A DNA stretch of 64,000 nt, taken from Corallococcus macrosporus DSM 14697. Its GTDB lineage: Bacteria > Myxococcota > Myxococcia > Myxococcales > Myxococcaceae. The translations under genes and the position numbers were made by a program. A model generated the notes under the pieces. The model was not told the origin of the DNA. It did no database searches and worked only from the letters and a program-made list of their open reading frames with translations. This document shows positions 1-8,920 of the stretch, piece after piece. Within the stretch, counting starts at the first letter, position 1. Each line of letters opens with the position of its first letter. The DNA lies in the NCBI RefSeq assembly GCF_002305895.1, contig NZ_CP022203.1:474501-538500 (forward strand), written 5' to 3'.

Positions 1-562
1 GGGCCGGGTCCTCGGAGATGAGGGCGCGCACGCTGTTGAGGCAGTTGAAGAGGAAGTGCGGCTGGAGCTGTGACTTGAGGAAGCGCAGCTCCGATGCCCG
101 CGCCGCCGCCTCCAGCTTCCAGCGCTCCATCTCCATGGCCCGGGCGTGCTCCACCGCGTGGACGCCGAAGTAGAGGAGCAGCCACAGCGTCATCATCACC
201 GTCCAGACGAAGCCGCTGACGAGGAAGCCCATCAGCGAGGACTCTCGCGGCGTGAAGAGCCCCAGCACGGTGATGCTCAAGCCGAAGGCGAGGAGGTTCT
301 GGGTCATCCCCAGGCCCACCGCAGTGAGGAGCACGCGCGGGGCCATCCGCGAGACGGGCAGCCGGGCCCACTCCCGCAGGGGCAGCGCGCGGCGCGCTAC
401 GTGCGTGACGAGCGCCGCGCACGAGCAGAGCACCCACCAGGACGCCCAGACCGCCGGCCTGGACGTCAGCAACGTCAGCAGGGAGTTGAAGGTGGCGTAG
501 AGGCCCCAGCCTCCGACCTGGCAGGCCACGTAGGCCCAGGCGCGCGCGGACGAGGGCTTCAT
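1..562 (-). CDS. LytS-type sensor histidine kinase, 3' part cut by window edge
   Basis: Reading the complement from the ATG at 562 gives about 187 residues and then leaves the window. The first ~130 residues contain four or so hydrophobic segments, followed by a charged helix and the motif QLQPHFLFNCLNSVRALI, which is the signature of the His_kinase family (PF06580; LytS/YehU type) with the phospho-acceptor His in QPHFLFN. The ATPase domain lies outside the window. By family it would be a membrane sensor that phosphorylates a LytTR-type regulator, probably encoded just beyond the edge. It starts 41 bases downstream of the lipoprotein hydrolase gene on the same strand and may be cotranscribed. 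Identity of family is secure; the signal is unknown. Confidence 0.85.
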   Translation of the reverse strand, partial: MKPSSARAWAYVACQVGGWGLYATFNSLLTLLTSRPAVWASWWVLCSCAALVTHVARRALPLREWARLPVSRMAPRVLLTAVGLGMTQNLLAFGLSITVLGLFTPRESSLMGFLVSGFVWTVMMTLWLLLYFGVHAVEHARAMEMERWKLEAAARASELRFLKSQLQPHFLFNCLNSVRALISEDPA

Positions 563-603
563 TCAAGGGCTCCCTGCTTCAAGGCGGCGCGAGTCCACCA
601 CAC

Positions 604-1551
604 TCACGGACGTGGCTCCACCCGGGCCACGGGCGCGTGGGCGCCGAGGAAGCCGTCCAGCTCACGGAAGAAGCCCTCCGGATCGTCCCACATGATGAAG
701 TGGCGGGCCGTGTCGTGCATCACGACACGCGCGGTGCGCAGCGTCGCGTACTGGCCCTTGTATACGGCCTCGACCGTCTCGCGCGGCATCTGGCCCTTCA
801 GGGCAATCCACGAACCGAGCACCAGGGTGGGCGCGGTGATGCGCGGCAGCTCCGGACGCAGGTCGGTGGTCATCAACTCGTACATCGCCTGGGCCACGGT
901 GTCGGTGTCCGACTGGTTCCCCCAGCGGAAGGCGACGTCCTGCCTGGACGCGTCGGTGATGTAGCGGCGCATCGTCCGCCGCTGCATCTCGTTGCGTTGG
1001 GCGACGGACTGGGTCCGCATCTGCGTGCGCATCTGGTCGGCGTAGGGGCGGCTGCTCTCCACCGTGGCGCCGGGGTACATGCCCGCGGGGAGGAAGGGCA
1101 GGCTGTCCACCACCACCACGCCGCCGACGCGCTCGGGGACGTCCGCGGCCACCGCGAGCGCCAGCACGCCGCCCAGGCTGTGGCCCACGAGGATGGGCTT
1201 CTCCAGGCCCTGCTCACGCAGGTACGCCGCCACCGCGCGGCGCTGCGTTTCGAAGAAGGGCGCGGAGATGGCGGGCTGCCCCGCGAAGCCGGCCAGCGTG
1301 AGGACGTGGCTGTCGTACTGACCCCCGAGGTGCGCCACCGTCTCGTTCCACACCTCTCCGGATGACGCGAGGCCAGGGATGAACACCACCGGGCGGCCCT
1401 TGCCGGAGCGCTCGACCCGGAAGGGCACTGGCGCGTTGGCCGTGGGGGACTCGGTGACGGTGGTGCCCGAAGGCGCGGCGCCGGACGTGGACGCGCAGCC
1501 GGAGAGCAGCGACAGGGCGAGCAGCGACGAAAGGACGCGGCGACGAAGCAT
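604..1551 (-). CDS. alpha/beta hydrolase lipoprotein
   Basis: A 315-residue protein starting at the ATG at 1551, preceded by a CAGGAG ribosome site; a longer reading to 1614 has no better start. The N-terminus MLRRRVLSSLLALSLLSGC is a lipoprotein signal with lipobox LSGC, so the enzyme is probably membrane-anchored and periplasmic or outer-membrane. The mature part has the alpha/beta hydrolase fold: oxyanion region VVFIPGLASSG, nucleophile elbow GHSLGG, and a C-terminal HDTARHF that supplies the catalytic His. Substrate is not evident; esterase or lipase-like activity is the family expectation. It lies directly upstream of the LytS-type kinase. Confidence 0.85.
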   Translation of the reverse strand: MLRRRVLSSLLALSLLSGCASTSGAAPSGTTVTESPTANAPVPFRVERSGKGRPVVFIPGLASSGEVWNETVAHLGGQYDSHVLTLAGFAGQPAISAPFFETQRRAVAAYLREQGLEKPILVGHSLGGVLALAVAADVPERVGGVVVVDSLPFLPAGMYPGATVESSRPYADQMRTQMRTQSVAQRNEMQRRTMRRYITDASRQDVAFRWGNQSDTDTVAQAMYELMTTDLRPELPRITAPTLVLGSWIALKGQMPRETVEAVYKGQYATLRTARVVMHDTARHFIMWDDPEGFFRELDGFLGAHAPVARVEPRP

Positions 1552-1841
1552 GAGTGGCTCCTGGGGCGAAGTGGGGCGTGACGTGGAACGAAGGTACGCC
1601 CCGCGAACACGCACGCTCTAAAGACTCCATGAGCGGTCCCGGGTGGGGATGAGCGGCGCCCGAGCAGGGTGACTGGTGCCGCTCCAGAGGCGTCAGGCAG
1701 GCTCAGGGCGCCATGTCCGTGCAGCCGCGCTTCAAGTCACTGACGTGGGCGAGCAGCCGGGCGCGTGCTTCGCGGTGTCCCTGGCGCGCAAGCTGCTGGC
1801 GGAGCAGCCTCAACGAACGGGGCCCGGCGCGGTGAAGGAAC

Positions 1842-2669
1842 TCAGCGCCGGCGCAGCAGCCACGCGCGGCCGCGACGGTCCATCACCCCGATGGCGCGGA
1901 CGAAGAGGCTGGGGAACAGGCGCCGCATGCGCCAGCCCCAGCGGGCATCCGCCATGGGCACGCTGTAGAGGCTGCGCGCGTCCACGGCCTTCAAGAGCTT
2001 GCGCGCGATGACGTCCGGGCCGATGCGCGCGGTGCCGGTCATCTGGACGGCGAGGGTGCGAAGCGTCTCGTCGGCGTAGCGGCCCGCGTTGCCGATGTTG
2101 GTGCGGAAGACGCTGGGGCTCGCGACGGTGACGCCGATGCCGCGGGGCTTCAGCTCGGCGTGGAGCGTCTCGGACAGCGCGACGACGCCCGCCTTGGACA
2201 CGTTGTAGGCCGCCAGGTCGGGCACGTACATCAGCCCCGCCGCCGAGGCGATGTTGAGGATGTGCCCGGAGCCCTGCCGCCGCATCCGGGGAACGAAGAC
2301 ATGGCAGCCATGGATGACGCCCCACAGGTTGATGTCCAGCACCCGCTTCCATTCCGCCAGTGACAGCGTGCCCACCGGGCCCGCGCTGACGACGCCGGCG
2401 TTGTTGACCAGCAGGTCCACGCCGCCCAGCGTGCGCTCCGCGGCGTCGGCCAGCGCTTCGACCTGCACCGGGTCGGTGACGTCACAGACCTGGACGTGGG
2501 CCTCGCCTCCCTCGCGGGTGACGCGCAGCGCTGTCTCCTCGGCGGAGGCGGCATGGATGTCCGCGACGAGCACGCGGGCCCGCCGGCGCGCGAGCGCCTC
2601 GCAGAGCGCGCGGCCCAGGCCGCTGCCCGCGCCGGTGACGACGGCTCTTGGACGGGGAGGAAGGGGCAT
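1842..2669 (-). CDS. short-chain dehydrogenase/reductase (SDR)
   Basis: A 275-residue classical SDR if started at the ATG at 2669 (MPLPPRPRAVVTGAGSGLG). In-frame ATGs at 2699 and further upstream exist, but none has a clear ribosome site, so the start is uncertain. Visible motifs are the NAD(P)-binding TGAGSGLG near residues 12-19, NNAG, the catalytic Ser in IASAAG, and the YNVSK active-site Tyr-Lys pair. The C-terminal ~50 residues are basic and extend beyond the core fold. ADIHAAS after beta-2 (Asp rather than Arg) suggests NAD(H) preference by family rule. Substrate unknown; no obvious pathway partners next to it. Confidence 0.88.
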   Translation of the reverse strand: MPLPPRPRAVVTGAGSGLGRALCEALARRRARVLVADIHAASAEETALRVTREGGEAHVQVCDVTDPVQVEALADAAERTLGGVDLLVNNAGVVSAGPVGTLSLAEWKRVLDINLWGVIHGCHVFVPRMRRQGSGHILNIASAAGLMYVPDLAAYNVSKAGVVALSETLHAELKPRGIGVTVASPSVFRTNIGNAGRYADETLRTLAVQMTGTARIGPDVIARKLLKAVDARSLYSVPMADARWGWRMRRLFPSLFVRAIGVMDRRGRAWLLRRR

Positions 2670-2873
2670 GGCGGTCCAGCATGTTCCGTCCACCGCCATG
2701 GCCGCCATCACCCCGGCGGCCCGCCGGTGAACGGGCCCGTCGCCGTCATGACGCAAGCGCCCGCAACGCCGATGACTCCGGGTGCTCCATGACACACCCG
2801 ACATCCCTGTCCCAGAATCGAGGACCCGCTGCCACCGTGTGGCCGGGACGCCAGGCAGGCAAGCGGCGGTTCA

Positions 2874-3164
2874 GTGACGAGGCGGACGAATCCGGGTAGA
2901 ACCGCCGCCGTGAGACGCGCCTTGTGCGGAGCGTTCGCCGCCATCGCGGTGGGCCTCTTCGGATGCAATGACCTGGAAGTCTGTGGCTCGACGGCCAGCG
3001 ACATCACCCGTGACGGCGGCGAGCCCTATCGCTGCGTCACGTCCGAGGACTGCCCGCGCACCTCGCGCGTCAACGTCTGCGTCACCGACGTGTCGCCGGT
3101 GGAGGTCTGCGTCCGCTGTCAGGACACGAAGTGCGTCACCGTGACGCCGGAGGCCTGCGACTGA
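2874..3164 (+). CDS. small cysteine-rich lipoprotein
   Basis: Up to 96 residues from a GTG at 2874; the in-frame GTG at 2910 gives 84 residues starting directly at the signal peptide and is the more natural start. The hydrophobic stretch ends in the lipobox LFGC. The mature domain has seven further cysteines in about 60 residues (for example VRCQDTKC), suggesting disulphide bonds in the cell envelope. No known domain is recognised. Its stop codon overlaps the start of the next lipoprotein gene (TGATG), so the two are translationally coupled. Confidence 0.7.
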   Translation: MTRRTNPGRTAAVRRALCGAFAAIAVGLFGCNDLEVCGSTASDITRDGGEPYRCVTSEDCPRTSRVNVCVTDVSPVEVCVRCQDTKCVTVTPEACD

Positions 3165-4069
3165 TGAAGTCCCTGCGGCTCGCGCTCGCCGTGTTGTCCC
3201 TGTCCGCCACGGCGTGCCGGGACAAGCCCGTGGACCATCTCCAGCGGGCCCGTGACGCCACCTTCGAGAAGCGGCCCGACGAGGCGCTCGTCGAGTACCG
3301 CAAGGCCTTCGATGCGCTTCGCCATGACACCTCGCCGGAGGCGCTGGTGCTCCGCGCGCGCGCCCTCAAGGGGGCCGCGGACGTCTACTGGTTGGAGCAG
3401 CGCAAGGTGAAGGAGGCCCTGGGCGTCTACCGCGAGCTCATCCAGCAGTGCCCCGAGTCCCCGGAGGCGCTCGAGGCGCGCATCATCGTCGCGGACCTGC
3501 TGCGCGTGCACTACCGCGACCTGCGCGGCGCCATCGACCAGCTCACCGCCGCCCTCAAGCTCAACCCGCCCCAGGGCGCGGAGCTGCACTACCTGGTCAC
3601 CAAGCTCTACTTCGAGCTGGGCGACTATCAGCAGTGCGAGCTGGAGACCCGCCGCGTCATGGAGCGCTTCCCCACCAGCGCCTACGTGGATGACGCCCTC
3701 TACCTCCAGGCCCAGGCCATCGCGATGATGGAGGGCCGCCGCCAGGAGGCGTCCCGCACCTTCGCGGACCTGCGCACGCGCTTCCCGGACTCCGAGCTGG
3801 CGCCGCACGCCCTCTTCGAGATGGGCAAGCTGCGCGCCGACGCGGGGGAGAACGAGAAGGCCATTGAGACCTGGGTGGAGACGCTGAAGACGCACCCGGA
3901 CCCGGCGCTGGTGCAGGACTACATCGCGCGGGCGCGCCGGCGCATCGCCAACACCACCGCCACGGGCGTGGGCAAGCGCGAGGTGGCCTTCGACCGTGTC
4001 CGTCCGGCCCGCACGTCGCTGGAGGCCGTGGGCGGCCGCCCCGAGGAAGCCGCGCACGAGCACGACTGA
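3164..4069 (+). CDS. TPR-repeat lipoprotein
   Basis: 301 residues starting at the ATG that overlaps the preceding stop (TGATG); a 12-codon longer reading exists but lacks the signal at its N-terminus. MKSLRLALAVLSLSATAC is a lipoprotein signal with lipobox ATAC. The remainder is a string of tetratricopeptide helices: a repeat near residues 25-60 (RARDATFEKRPDEALVEYRKAF), others through LNPPQGAELHYLVTKLYFELGDY and up to ~270 (GKLRADAGENEKAIETWVETL). This resembles YbgF/BamD-like envelope scaffolds in layout, but the partner is unknown. Coupled to the small Cys-rich lipoprotein upstream. Confidence 0.85.
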   Translation: MKSLRLALAVLSLSATACRDKPVDHLQRARDATFEKRPDEALVEYRKAFDALRHDTSPEALVLRARALKGAADVYWLEQRKVKEALGVYRELIQQCPESPEALEARIIVADLLRVHYRDLRGAIDQLTAALKLNPPQGAELHYLVTKLYFELGDYQQCELETRRVMERFPTSAYVDDALYLQAQAIAMMEGRRQEASRTFADLRTRFPDSELAPHALFEMGKLRADAGENEKAIETWVETLKTHPDPALVQDYIARARRRIANTTATGVGKREVAFDRVRPARTSLEAVGGRPEEAAHEHD

Positions 4070-4092
4070 CGCGGGGTGGACCCGGGCGCGCG

Positions 4093-5007
4093 CTACGCCG
4101 GGACGTCCAGCGTCGCTTCCAGCAGGGTCGCGGCGCCCGCGCCGTCCTCGGCGAGGGCCGCCAGGAGCACCCGCACGCGCCCCTGCTCCACCCGCGCGTC
4201 CACCCCCGTCACCGTCAGGTGGCCCTCCAGCGCGTCCAGGAACTGCGGCGAGCCATCCGGCGCCAGCACGCCCACGACGCTGCCGCCCACGGTGGCCGCG
4301 GGGCCCAGGCTGCCCGCGGTGGCGGAGAAGACCATCCGGCCTCCGCTCAGCGGCGAGGCCGCCGTGAAGGACAGCCGCATGCCCCCGGCCTGCCCCAGCT
4401 CCCAGCGGCGCGTCATGCGCACCACGTCCGGGCCCAGCGCGCCGGCCTCCAGGCCTCGCAGCACCCGCTCCGCGTCCAGGTCCACCAGCGCGTCCGTCCC
4501 GGGCTCACCGCTGCCTCGCTGGAACAGCCGCAGCAGCCCGCCCGACAGCGCCGCGCCGGCGATGCGGAGCGGGCCCAGCTCCCGGCTCAACTGGGTGTAC
4601 AGCGCGGTGACGTCCACGGCCCGCGCTTCTCCCGCCAGCGCGCCGTCTTCACCCAGGGCGACCACCGCGCCGCGGCGCCTGCCTTCGGTGGCGCCCGTCG
4701 GCAGCGCCAGCAGCGCCCCGGAAGGCGCGCCGGCCAGGGGGCCCAGCAGACAGGGGACCTCCAGGTCGGGCTGCGCTGACTTGAGCGACACGGGCTCGTC
4801 GGGCTGGTGGTTGGCGAAGAGCACCACGCCATGGCCGGGCGCCGCGTCCGTCAGGGGGAACGCGGCCAGGTGCAGCGGCTCCTCCGCGGAGGTGTAGAGC
4901 CAGGCGCCCGCGCGGACCAGTCCGCTCAAGGCGGTGACGTGCGCCGGACGGCCTGGCGCGACGGGCGCCTCCAGGTCGAGCGTGCGCCGCGAGGTGAGGT
5001 GAATCAT
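4093..5007 (-). CDS. conserved hypothetical protein
   Basis: 304 residues starting MIHLTSRRTLDLEAPVAPG. No signal peptide or membrane segment. The sequence is rich in short beta-strand-like stretches with repeated Gly and Leu, suggesting a beta-propeller-like or similar all-beta protein (for example WLYTSAEEPLHLAAFPL, VVLFANHQPDEPVSLK, GALLALPTGATEGRRRGAVVAL). I do not recognise catalytic motifs. The gene ends 24 bases from the convergent TPR gene and lies 44 bases downstream of mgtE, with a hairpin between, so it may or may not share the mgtE transcript. Confidence 0.7.
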   Translation of the reverse strand: MIHLTSRRTLDLEAPVAPGRPAHVTALSGLVRAGAWLYTSAEEPLHLAAFPLTDAAPGHGVVLFANHQPDEPVSLKSAQPDLEVPCLLGPLAGAPSGALLALPTGATEGRRRGAVVALGEDGALAGEARAVDVTALYTQLSRELGPLRIAGAALSGGLLRLFQRGSGEPGTDALVDLDAERVLRGLEAGALGPDVVRMTRRWELGQAGGMRLSFTAASPLSGGRMVFSATAGSLGPAATVGGSVVGVLAPDGSPQFLDALEGHLTVTGVDARVEQGRVRVLLAALAEDGAGAATLLEATLDVPA

Positions 5008-5017
5008 GGCCGTGCCT

Positions 5018-5041
5018 CCCGTGAAGCCGCGGCCTCACGGG
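5018..5041 (-). terminator. hairpin between mgtE and the downstream gene
   Basis: A perfect 7-bp stem, CCCGTGA at 5018-5024 with TCACGGG at 5035-5041, around a GC-rich 10-base loop, in the short gap after the mgtE stop. There is no clear U tract, so it may be a pause or processing hairpin rather than a full terminator. Confidence 0.35.
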
Positions 5042-5051
5042 CCCCGGCGCT

Positions 5052-6377
<1,326 letters not shown>

Positions 6378-6518
6378 GAGGGCTCACCTCCGGGCGTGTC
6401 GGGTGGAGCGCGTGGTGCCGCGGCGCGCCGGCCTCTCTACACCCGGAGGCCGGGTATCGCGAGAGGCAGGCAGGCGACATTTCGCGCTTTTCCTTCCGTG
6501 TGTGCCCCAACCGTCTCG

Positions 6519-7877
6519 TTATTTCAACGAAGACGGGGGCCGTTCGTAGACCCGCGTGCCCGCGCCGCCCTGGCTCACGTCGGCCTCCCAGTAGAAGCGC
6601 GGGGAGAGGGTCCGCAGTCCGGAGGAGAGGTCCGCGTTTCCCGGCAGCAGCTCCAGGCCCAGGGGGCCCTGGGACGCGGGGGCCACGGGCACGGCGGAGG
6701 CGGTCCGCGGCTGGCGCCACGTGATGAAGGGCAGGGCGAAGCCGGGGCGGAGGGGCGCGCTCACCAGCTCGAGCGGTGCGTCCACCACCAGGGTGCCACG
6801 TTCGGCCAGCGCGCCATCCACCGCCGCCCACCGGTACAGCGTCTGTCCTGGCTGCGTCAGGAGCAGGGAGTCCACGCGGGTCCACACCGCGCCGTCCTCG
6901 ATGCCCGCTGGCACGCCTGGCAGGCGCTGGCACGCCACCTCCAACGCGGCGAAGGCGCCGTCTGGGCCCAGCCGGTACGTGCAGGCGTGGCTGTCCGGCT
7001 CCGGCGTCATCTGGACGACGCTGACCGTGTCGGGGCCCAGGCGCACGAGCAGGCCCAGCACCATGTCGGCGCCGAAGGGCAGCCGGTTGGAGAGCCCCCA
7101 TGGCGTGGGCGTGGCGCCGGTGACGACGCCCTCCGGCGTGAAGGCGAAGCGGTGCAGCCGCTCCGAGTCGAGCACCCACAGCTCATCCTCGGTGGCGAGC
7201 CGGCTCTGGATGACCGTCACCGTGTCGCGCTGGCTCAGCAGGAGCGAGCCCGTGAGTGCCAGCTCCGCACCGGTGTCGACGAAGCGGCGCACCCGGTCCT
7301 CGCCCACCACCCAGACGACATTGCCCGCGACGGCCACGTCGGACAGCCCAGAGGTGCCGAGTACGGTGGTGTTTCCCGTCGTCCCGTGCCGCGCCACGCC
7401 GTCACACAGCCAGGTGCCGTGCGTGGTGCGGTCAAGCTGGGTGCACCGGGGCAAGGAGAGCCCGGTGGGCCCGCTGCCGGTCCAGGCGCGCGTCACGTAG
7501 GCGCCGAATTGCTGGAGGCTCCCCACGGGGGCGAAGGCGACGCGGAGGTGGTGGCGCCCGGAGGTCAGTGGGGTGAACCGGACCGTGGCCGCCTGTCCGT
7601 TGCTGGTGAGCGCGGCCTCCGAGTCCACGGTGCGGTTGTTCGGGTCGAACACCTCCGCGGTGACGCGGTCGGGGACCTGGAGGGGGGCGGTCCCATCACA
7701 CGACACGTTCAGGCTGGGCTGGACGTGCAGCTCCGCGGAGACCGCCAACGAGAGCAGGGGCGGAAGGTGTCCCACGCCCCCCGGGAGCGGGAGGAGGCCA
7801 CAGTCATCAAAGGTGTCCGCACACCCGGACAGGAACAGCGTCGCGGACAGCGCGAGCAGGCAGGGAACGGTCTTCAT
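6519..7877 (-). CDS. large lipoprotein of unknown function
   Basis: 452 residues with signal MKTVPCLLALSATLFLSGC (lipobox LSGC). After a Pro/Leu-rich linker the protein has an immunoglobulin-like stretch (VPDRVTAEVFDPNNRTVDSEAALTS, about residues 65-125) and then repeated beta-strand units resembling a beta-propeller read-out (VAVAGNVVWVVGEDRVRRF, TEDELWVLDSERLHRFAF, GAVWTRVDSLLLTQPGQTLYRW). It is probably displayed at the outer membrane. No enzyme motif is visible and no operon partner is evident. Confidence 0.75.
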   Translation of the reverse strand: MKTVPCLLALSATLFLSGCADTFDDCGLLPLPGGVGHLPPLLSLAVSAELHVQPSLNVSCDGTAPLQVPDRVTAEVFDPNNRTVDSEAALTSNGQAATVRFTPLTSGRHHLRVAFAPVGSLQQFGAYVTRAWTGSGPTGLSLPRCTQLDRTTHGTWLCDGVARHGTTGNTTVLGTSGLSDVAVAGNVVWVVGEDRVRRFVDTGAELALTGSLLLSQRDTVTVIQSRLATEDELWVLDSERLHRFAFTPEGVVTGATPTPWGLSNRLPFGADMVLGLLVRLGPDTVSVVQMTPEPDSHACTYRLGPDGAFAALEVACQRLPGVPAGIEDGAVWTRVDSLLLTQPGQTLYRWAAVDGALAERGTLVVDAPLELVSAPLRPGFALPFITWRQPRTASAVPVAPASQGPLGLELLPGNADLSSGLRTLSPRFYWEADVSQGGAGTRVYERPPSSLK

Positions 7878-8035
7878 CGAGAGGGGACGCCGCCCGGGTG
7901 TCCTCGGCCAGGGGAGGCGGCGCAGGCTCCAGGGGCCTTCTTACTCCATCCCCGGGCCCGGGCCCGTGACAGGCGTGGCGCCATGTCAGGCCCCGTGTTT
8001 CCCGCGCGTCATTCTTCCCAGAAAGGAGCGGTGAC

Positions 8036-8185
8036 ATGCAGACGACGAAGCAGACGAGCCCGATGAATCCCGACACCTTGAACGACACTGTCATCGGCAT
8101 CGGCGTGCTCGCGCCTGTCGCACTGCTGCCCGCTCCCGTGCTGCTGCCCGGTCTACCCCCTGGCGGTCGATGGCCCGGACTCTGA
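8036..8185 (+). CDS. tiny ORF A: conserved N-terminus, variable C-terminus
   Basis: 49 codons starting at an ATG 8 bases after a strong AAAGGAG ribosome site. Residues 7-22 (TSPMNPDTLNDTVIGI) are identical to residues 7-22 of tiny ORF B at 9890, while the C-terminal part differs completely (here a Leu/Pro-rich run ending GGRWPGL). The DNA around both ORFs is also duplicated, including the leader (GTCAGGCCCCG) and the terminator that follows. The pattern of conserved leader and divergent tail resembles peptide precursors, but no modifying enzyme lies nearby. No known family recognised. Confidence 0.6.
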   Translation: MQTTKQTSPMNPDTLNDTVIGIGVLAPVALLPAPVLLPGLPPGGRWPGL

Positions 8186-8222
8186 CGCCTCGCGCCCGTC
8201 TCACGACGTGGCATGACAGGCC

Positions 8223-8255
8223 AGAGGCCGGGCTCCCCGAGGGAACCCGGCCTCT
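8223..8255 (+). terminator. Rho-independent terminator after tiny ORF A
   Basis: A 10-bp perfect stem, AGAGGCCGGG (8223-8232) with CCCGGCCTCT (8246-8255), followed by TTCGTTT. Nearly the same hairpin occurs after tiny ORF B at 10081-10113, so it is part of the duplicated module. It separates the tiny ORF from the tRNA genes that begin 27 bases later. Confidence 0.85.
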
Positions 8256-8281
8256 TTCGTTTCCGGGTCCTCGCAGCACAT

Positions 8282-8353
8282 GCGGTCGTGGCCGAGTGGT
8301 CAGGCCCCAGGTCGCCATCCTGGTGAACGCGGGTTCGAATCCCGCCGACCGCT
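8282..8353 (+). tRNA. tRNA-Gly (GCC)
   Basis: Folds as a cloverleaf: acceptor GCGGTCG with CGACCGC, D arm GCC-GAGTGGTCA-GGC, anticodon stem CCAGG/CCTGG around TCGCCAT (anticodon GCC), and T arm GCGGG-TTCGAAT-CCCGC. Discriminator is T, as usual for bacterial tRNA-Gly. CCA is not encoded. First of three tRNAs in tandem, 11 and 10 bases apart. Confidence 0.9.
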
Positions 8354-8364
8354 TCTCGTAGAAC

Positions 8365-8438
8365 GCCGCGGTAGCCCAACTGGTAGAGGCGCTGCACTCA
8401 GAATGCAGAGGGTGCGGGTTCGAATCCCGCCCGCGGCA
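8365..8438 (+). tRNA. tRNA with CAG anticodon but short variable arm (Leu-like, atypical)
   Basis: A complete cloverleaf: acceptor GCCGCGG/CCGCGGC, D arm GCCCAACTGGTAGAGGC, anticodon stem CTGCA/TGCAG around CTCAGAA (anticodon CAG, normally Leu), T arm GCGGG-TTCGAAT-CCCGC, discriminator A. Bacterial tRNA-Leu has a long variable arm (class II); here the variable region is only five bases. All stems pair perfectly, so it does not look decayed. Its charging identity cannot be assigned with confidence. Confidence 0.8.
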
Positions 8439-8448
8439 ACGTTGTTTC

Positions 8449-8524
8449 CGGGACGTAGCTCAGCTTGGACAAGAGCGCGCGCTTGGGGTGCGCGAGGTCG
8501 CTGGTTCGAATCCAGTCGTCCCGA
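8449..8524 (+). tRNA. tRNA-Pro (GGG)
   Basis: Acceptor CGGGACG with CGTCCCG, giving the C1-G72 pair typical of bacterial tRNA-Pro; D arm GCTC...GAGC; anticodon stem CGCGC/GCGCG around TTGGGGT (anticodon GGG); T arm GCTGG-TTCGAAT-CCAGT with one G-T pair; discriminator A. CCA not encoded. Ends 6 bases before the stop of the convergent VOC gene. Confidence 0.92.
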
Positions 8525-8530
8525 CTGCCA

Positions 8531-8920
8531 CTATCCCTCCATCGGCGAGCAGAGCTCCACGAGGACGCCGTTGAGGTCCCTCACGTAGGCCACCGTCTGC
8601 CCCCAGGGCTTCTGCTTGGGCGGCTGCGTGGCCTCGGCGCCCGCGTCCACGGCGCGCGTGTACGCGCCGGCCACGTCGGAGGTGACGAGCGCGACCTCCA
8701 CGGCGGCGGGGTCGTCCTTCGGGCGGAGGTGGCGCACGGTGAAGCCGTGCTCCTTCGCCGCGCCTTCCTCGACGAAGGCGAGCGCGGTGGCCCCGGTCTC
8801 CATCTCCGCGTAGGTGCCGCTCTCGTGAACGAAGCGGCGCGCCAGGCCAAGGGCCTTCTCATAGAAGGCGACGGTGGCGCTCACGTCGGGCACGTAGAAG
8901 ATGATGTAGCCGAGCTTCAT
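8531..8920 (-). CDS. VOC (glyoxalase/bleomycin-resistance) family protein
   Basis: 129 residues from the ATG at 8920 (ribosome site GGAG seven bases upstream). MKLGYIIFYVPDVSATVAFYEKALGL is the typical first beta-alpha-beta module of the vicinal oxygen chelate fold; the second module begins near VALVTSDVAGAYTRAVDAGAE and ends YVRDLNGVLVELCSP, with a C-terminal Glu in the usual metal-ligand position. The start overlaps the stop of the AraC-type gene (ATGA), so the two form an operon and the regulator may control this enzyme. Substrate unknown. Confidence 0.9.
   Translation of the reverse strand: MKLGYIIFYVPDVSATVAFYEKALGLARRFVHESGTYAEMETGATALAFVEEGAAKEHGFTVRHLRPKDDPAAVEVALVTSDVAGAYTRAVDAGAEATQPPKQKPWGQTVAYVRDLNGVLVELCSPMEG

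Noticed and set aside
6378-6518. Possible M-box magnesium riboswitch upstream of mgtE
   Set aside because: The leader is short and lacks the conserved M-box core; only an ordinary ribosome site is visible.
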